Of a stretch of DNA of 7,347 nt, positions 5,903 to 7,347 are shown in pieces. A program made the position numbers and the translations under genes. The notes under the pieces were generated by a model. The model ran no database searches. It saw nothing but the letters and a program-made list of their open reading frames with translations, and was not told the origin of the DNA. The DNA comes from Methanomicrobiales archaeon (GTDB lineage Archaea; Halobacteriota; Methanomicrobia; Methanomicrobiales; JACTUA01). How positions within the stretch are numbered: position 1 is the first letter of the stretch; the number at the start of each line of letters is the position of its first letter. Where the stretch lies: positions 1-7,347 of the forward strand of contig JAJRDF010000121.1 in the NCBI GenBank assembly GCA_028678555.1, written 5' to 3'.

Positions 5903-6105
5903 CACCCCCCGCTGGGCACGGGACGGCAGTGGGGGGCGACCGGTACCCTTCCAGGCACCGAGGGGATCTCCCGCACGTATCGGTTCCGCAGGCGAAGGCC
6001 TGACTCCCGCAGCCAGAGGGAGTCCCGGGCTCTGACCGACTGTCCCCAGCCCTCCCGCCATCACCTTGCCGCTGCCGGGTGGAAGGATATCCGCGGTATT
6101 GCCGC
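5903..6105 (-). ncRNA. Candidate structured RNA or F430-operon leader
   Basis: This GC-rich block lies between AT-rich flanks and folds into consecutive hairpins on the minus strand. The stems are: GCGG/CCGC (6105-6093); GGGCT/AGCCC (6052-6027); GACTCCC/GGGAGTC with a 9-nt loop (6024-6002); AGGC/GCCT (6001-5990); CGGTGCC/GGTACCG with a 6-nt loop (5960-5941); and GC plus six C pairing with six G plus TG, with an inner CTG/CAG (5938-5903). Two of these contain G-U pairs on the minus strand that would be A-C mismatches on the plus strand, so a minus-strand RNA is favoured. The reading frames across it give low-complexity Arg/Gly/Pro-rich peptides. It does not show the signatures of tRNA, 5S rRNA, RNase P, SRP RNA or a cobalamin riboswitch. 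Function unknown; whether it is cotranscribed with cfbA is undecided. Confidence 0.4.
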
Positions 6106-6157
6106 CCTTTTCGACGATCCACCGTCAGTTAAAGGGAAGTGAATGGAATTCATATAT

Positions 6158-6167
6158 CCTATATAAA
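6158..6167 (-). promoter_or_regulatory. Strong TATA-like box, leftward
   Basis: The minus strand reads TTTATATAGG, close to the archaeal TATA consensus. A start about 25 nt downstream would lie near 6138, just before the structured GC-rich block. A transcript from here would carry a leader of about 300 nt before cfbA, or could be a separate non-coding RNA. The same bases read as TATATAAAAA on the plus strand, so a rightward start near 6188 is also possible. Confidence 0.4.
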
Positions 6168-6247
6168 AATTATGATATAGATCTCTCTCTCCCCCGTTGA
6201 TATCTCATGAAACCGTGAGAGAATTCCCAACTTTTATCGATGTTATT

Positions 6248-6277
6248 CAATATTTCGATTTTAATATGTCAATATTT
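6248..6277. repeat. CAATATTT direct repeat, 22-bp spacing
   Basis: CAATATTT occurs at 6248-6255 and again at 6270-6277. The 22-bp period is about two helical turns, so both copies face the same side of the DNA, as paired regulator half-sites often do. In AT-rich DNA chance repeats are common, so this is weak. Confidence 0.3.
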
Positions 6278-6315
6278 TCCCCTTTATTTTTTCTTTTATT
6301 TTGCTGAAAGATACC

Positions 6316-6322
6316 TTAATTA
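6316..6322 (+). promoter_or_regulatory. Possible TATA box for surface-protein gene
   Basis: TTAATTA is preceded by the purine-rich GAAAGATACC, which could act as a B-recognition element. A start about 25 nt downstream falls near 6344, giving a leader of about 70 nt before ATG 6414. Other AT-rich stretches nearby could serve as well. Confidence 0.3.
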
Positions 6323-6370
6323 CGTCTATTAGTTAATTGCTCCATGTATCCACGAGATCCGGTGACGTTC

Positions 6371-6384
6371 ATCCCTGCAGGGAT
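6371..6384. promoter_or_regulatory. Perfect 14-bp palindrome in the leader
   Basis: ATCCCTGCAGGGAT is a perfect palindrome 29 bp before the surface-protein start codon. It could be an operator for a dimeric regulator. As RNA it can form only a short hairpin. Confidence 0.35.
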
Positions 6385-6413
6385 CCTCCCCGGGTCCTGT
6401 GGGTGGTGATGAC

Positions 6414-7347
6414 ATGAATCAGCTGATGAAGTGTGGTCTCACCGTTCTTCTGCTGGCAGCCCTGGTGACCGCCGGGTCCGCGCAGCTGACAAAAACGGTG
6501 ATGAATAATCCTGTCCCGTACGGCGGAACGGCCCATTTCCGCATCCAGCTTCACAACGATATCGGTGGCTGGCTGACCAATGTGAAGACGGTTGACCCGC
6601 TGGTGCCGGCATGCAGCAACGACTGGTGGGGAGACATCCCCCCGGGAGCAACCGTCTCCTACGATTGCTATGCACCCGGTGTGACAGGGACCTTTGTGAA
6701 CGAAATCATAGCCACCGGGTATAATGCGCCCAATGCCTTCAGGGTGAGCGCGTTTGCCAAGGTCATCATGACCTGCGATCCCGCATTCACGGTGAGCCTT
6801 GAGCCGAACACCCAGGACGTGGCCTACGGCGGCACCGCCACCTGGACCGTAACGGTGAAGAACACCGGCACCTGTCCCCTGGCCAACGTCTTCACCACGG
6901 ATGTGAACACCGCGGTGGTGGCAGCTTCCCCCTGTGCACAGAAGATCGGGAGCCTTGACGTGGGCAAATCCAGCAGTTTCACCTGCTCCCAGGGTCCCGT
7001 GACTGCCGACTTCAAGAAAGTCATCTCTGCCTATGCCACCGATCCCTTCGGAACCCAGGCATCCACCTTTGACGACGCCACGGTCAAGCTGATCCCATGC
7101 TACCCGGGCATCTCCATCGTGGGCACCCCGGCAGCACAGTTCGTCCACAGTGGCGGTACCGCCAAGTGGTCCATCACGGTGACCAACACCGGTGACAAGG
7201 CCCTCTCCGGCGTAGCTGTCTCAGGCACGGTCTGCAAGAAGACCATCGGTAACCTGGCGGTGGGTGCCAAGTCCACCTACACATGCAGCAAGGCCGGCTA
7301 CAAGCGGGGCCCGAGCAACAACATGTACACCTACGTCCTGACATCCA
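6414..7347 (+). CDS. Secreted Ig-like repeat (DUF11/CARDB-type) surface protein, 3' cut
   Basis: The frame runs from ATG 6414 past the window edge (311 codons seen). Residues 1-23 form a Sec signal peptide: K6, a hydrophobic core (LTVLLLAALVTA) and a likely signal-peptidase site after GSA23. At least three modules of about 100 residues follow, roughly 24-120, 121-229 and 230 onward. Each opens with P..P..V.YGGTA or a close variant (36-40, 138-142, 246-250), then a W/F.I.V.N strand with NTG in modules 2 and 3 (150-152, 258-260), as in DUF11/CARDB-like beta-sandwich repeats. Each also has a cysteine pair at matching sites (C67/C85, C174/C191, C274/C291), plus C121, C154 and C229, consistent with disulfides outside the cell. 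No lipobox is present. GGTGAT (6405-6410) is the ribosome site. Role likely in the cell envelope or adhesion; ligand unknown. A C-terminal anchor would be beyond the window. Confidence 0.8.
   Translation, partial: MNQLMKCGLTVLLLAALVTAGSAQLTKTVMNNPVPYGGTAHFRIQLHNDIGGWLTNVKTVDPLVPACSNDWWGDIPPGATVSYDCYAPGVTGTFVNEIIATGYNAPNAFRVSAFAKVIMTCDPAFTVSLEPNTQDVAYGGTATWTVTVKNTGTCPLANVFTTDVNTAVVAASPCAQKIGSLDVGKSSSFTCSQGPVTADFKKVISAYATDPFGTQASTFDDATVKLIPCYPGISIVGTPAAQFVHSGGTAKWSITVTNTGDKALSGVAVSGTVCKKTIGNLAVGAKSTYTCSKAGYKRGPSNNMYTYVLTS

Larger units (their letters stand above)
6106..6360. other. AT-rich divergent intergenic region
   Basis: From about 6131 the sequence becomes very AT-rich. It carries TATA-like boxes on both strands around 6158-6170, the inverted repeat CTATAT/ATATAG (6159-6164 and 6175-6180), a small stem TCTCA/TGAGA (6203-6207 and 6216-6220), a direct repeat of CAATATTT, and a T-rich tract at 6274-6303. 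No reading frame of protein-like character is seen. It appears to be a control region between the leftward F430 unit and the rightward surface-protein gene. Confidence 0.5.

Noticed and set aside
5831..6064. N-terminal extension of cfbA to upstream in-frame ATGs
   Set aside because: The added residues are Gly/Arg/Pro-rich and unlike the family, while ATG 5830 gives the canonical CbiX-S start with VGHGS at residues 9-13.
5920..6105. Cobalamin riboswitch upstream of the tetrapyrrole operon
   Set aside because: The minus strand has GAGTCAGG...CCTGC, which partly recalls the B12 box, but the loop between is wrong (a self-pairing hairpin) and the GCCACTG, CCGGTG and CTGCCCCCGCAAC core elements are missing.
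5903..6105. RNase P RNA, SRP 7S RNA or 5S rRNA
   Set aside because: None of the conserved cores (GAGGAAAGTC or ACAGAA for RNase P, CCGGAAGG with AGCAGC for SRP, CCCGAACACGGAAG for 5S) was found on either strand.
6369..7148. Minus-strand frame of 259 codons opposite the surface-protein gene
   Set aside because: The plus strand encodes a signal peptide and repeated Ig-like modules; the minus frame is a His/Gly-rich shadow with no recognisable domain.
1..7347. CRISPR arrays, tRNA genes, insertion sequences or prophage genes
   Set aside because: No regularly spaced repeats, tRNA-like TTCRA arms, transposase motifs or phage proteins were seen.

Overview
This window most likely comes from a high-GC methanogenic archaeon. 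Four genes of coenzyme F430 biosynthesis (cfbA, cfbE, cfbD, cfbB) lie in one tight operon, and this pathway is confined to organisms that use methyl-coenzyme M reductase. Several genes carry archaeal TATA-like boxes about 25 nt upstream of the expected transcript start, GGTGAT/GGAGGTGA-type ribosome sites, and T-run terminators. The base composition is compatible with Methanomicrobiales, but that placement is inference and no rRNA or marker gene here fixes it.

Layout on the + strand, left side: the end (perhaps nearly all) of a small GerW/YtfJ-like protein (1-239), a 179-nt spacer with three GGAGGATC copies and a TATA-like box, and a 49-residue zinc-ribbon protein (419-568). These converge on ilvE (675-1541, minus strand), with T-run terminators for both strands in 574-649. 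ilvE appears leaderless, with its own TATA box at 1565-1572. The 350-nt gap 1542-1892 holds two strong GC hairpins and a weak terminator for the operon to its right.

The F430 operon runs leftward from 5830 to 1893 in the order cfbA-cfbE-cfbD-cfbB. Spacing is 7 nt between cfbA and cfbE, then two 4-nt stop/start overlaps. CfbA inserts nickel into sirohydrochlorin, CfbB amidates the a and c side chains, CfbD (with the NifH-like CfbC) performs the six-electron reduction and ring closure, and CfbE closes the carbocyclic ring with ATP. cfbC is not in the window. CfbB looks about 45-50 residues short in its centre.

Between cfbA and the rightmost gene lies a 583-nt gap (5831-6413) in two contrasting parts. 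Next to cfbA is a GC-rich block with consecutive hairpins whose wobble pairs favour a minus-strand RNA; it could be an F430-operon leader or a separate non-coding RNA. To its right is a very AT-rich block (about 6131-6360) with divergent TATA-like boxes, an inverted repeat and a direct repeat.

The rightmost gene (6414 to beyond the edge, + strand) encodes a secreted protein with a signal peptide and at least three tandem Ig-like (DUF11/CARDB-type) modules with paired cysteines, probably a cell-surface protein. The best candidates for something new are the structured RNA ahead of cfbA and the shortened CfbB.
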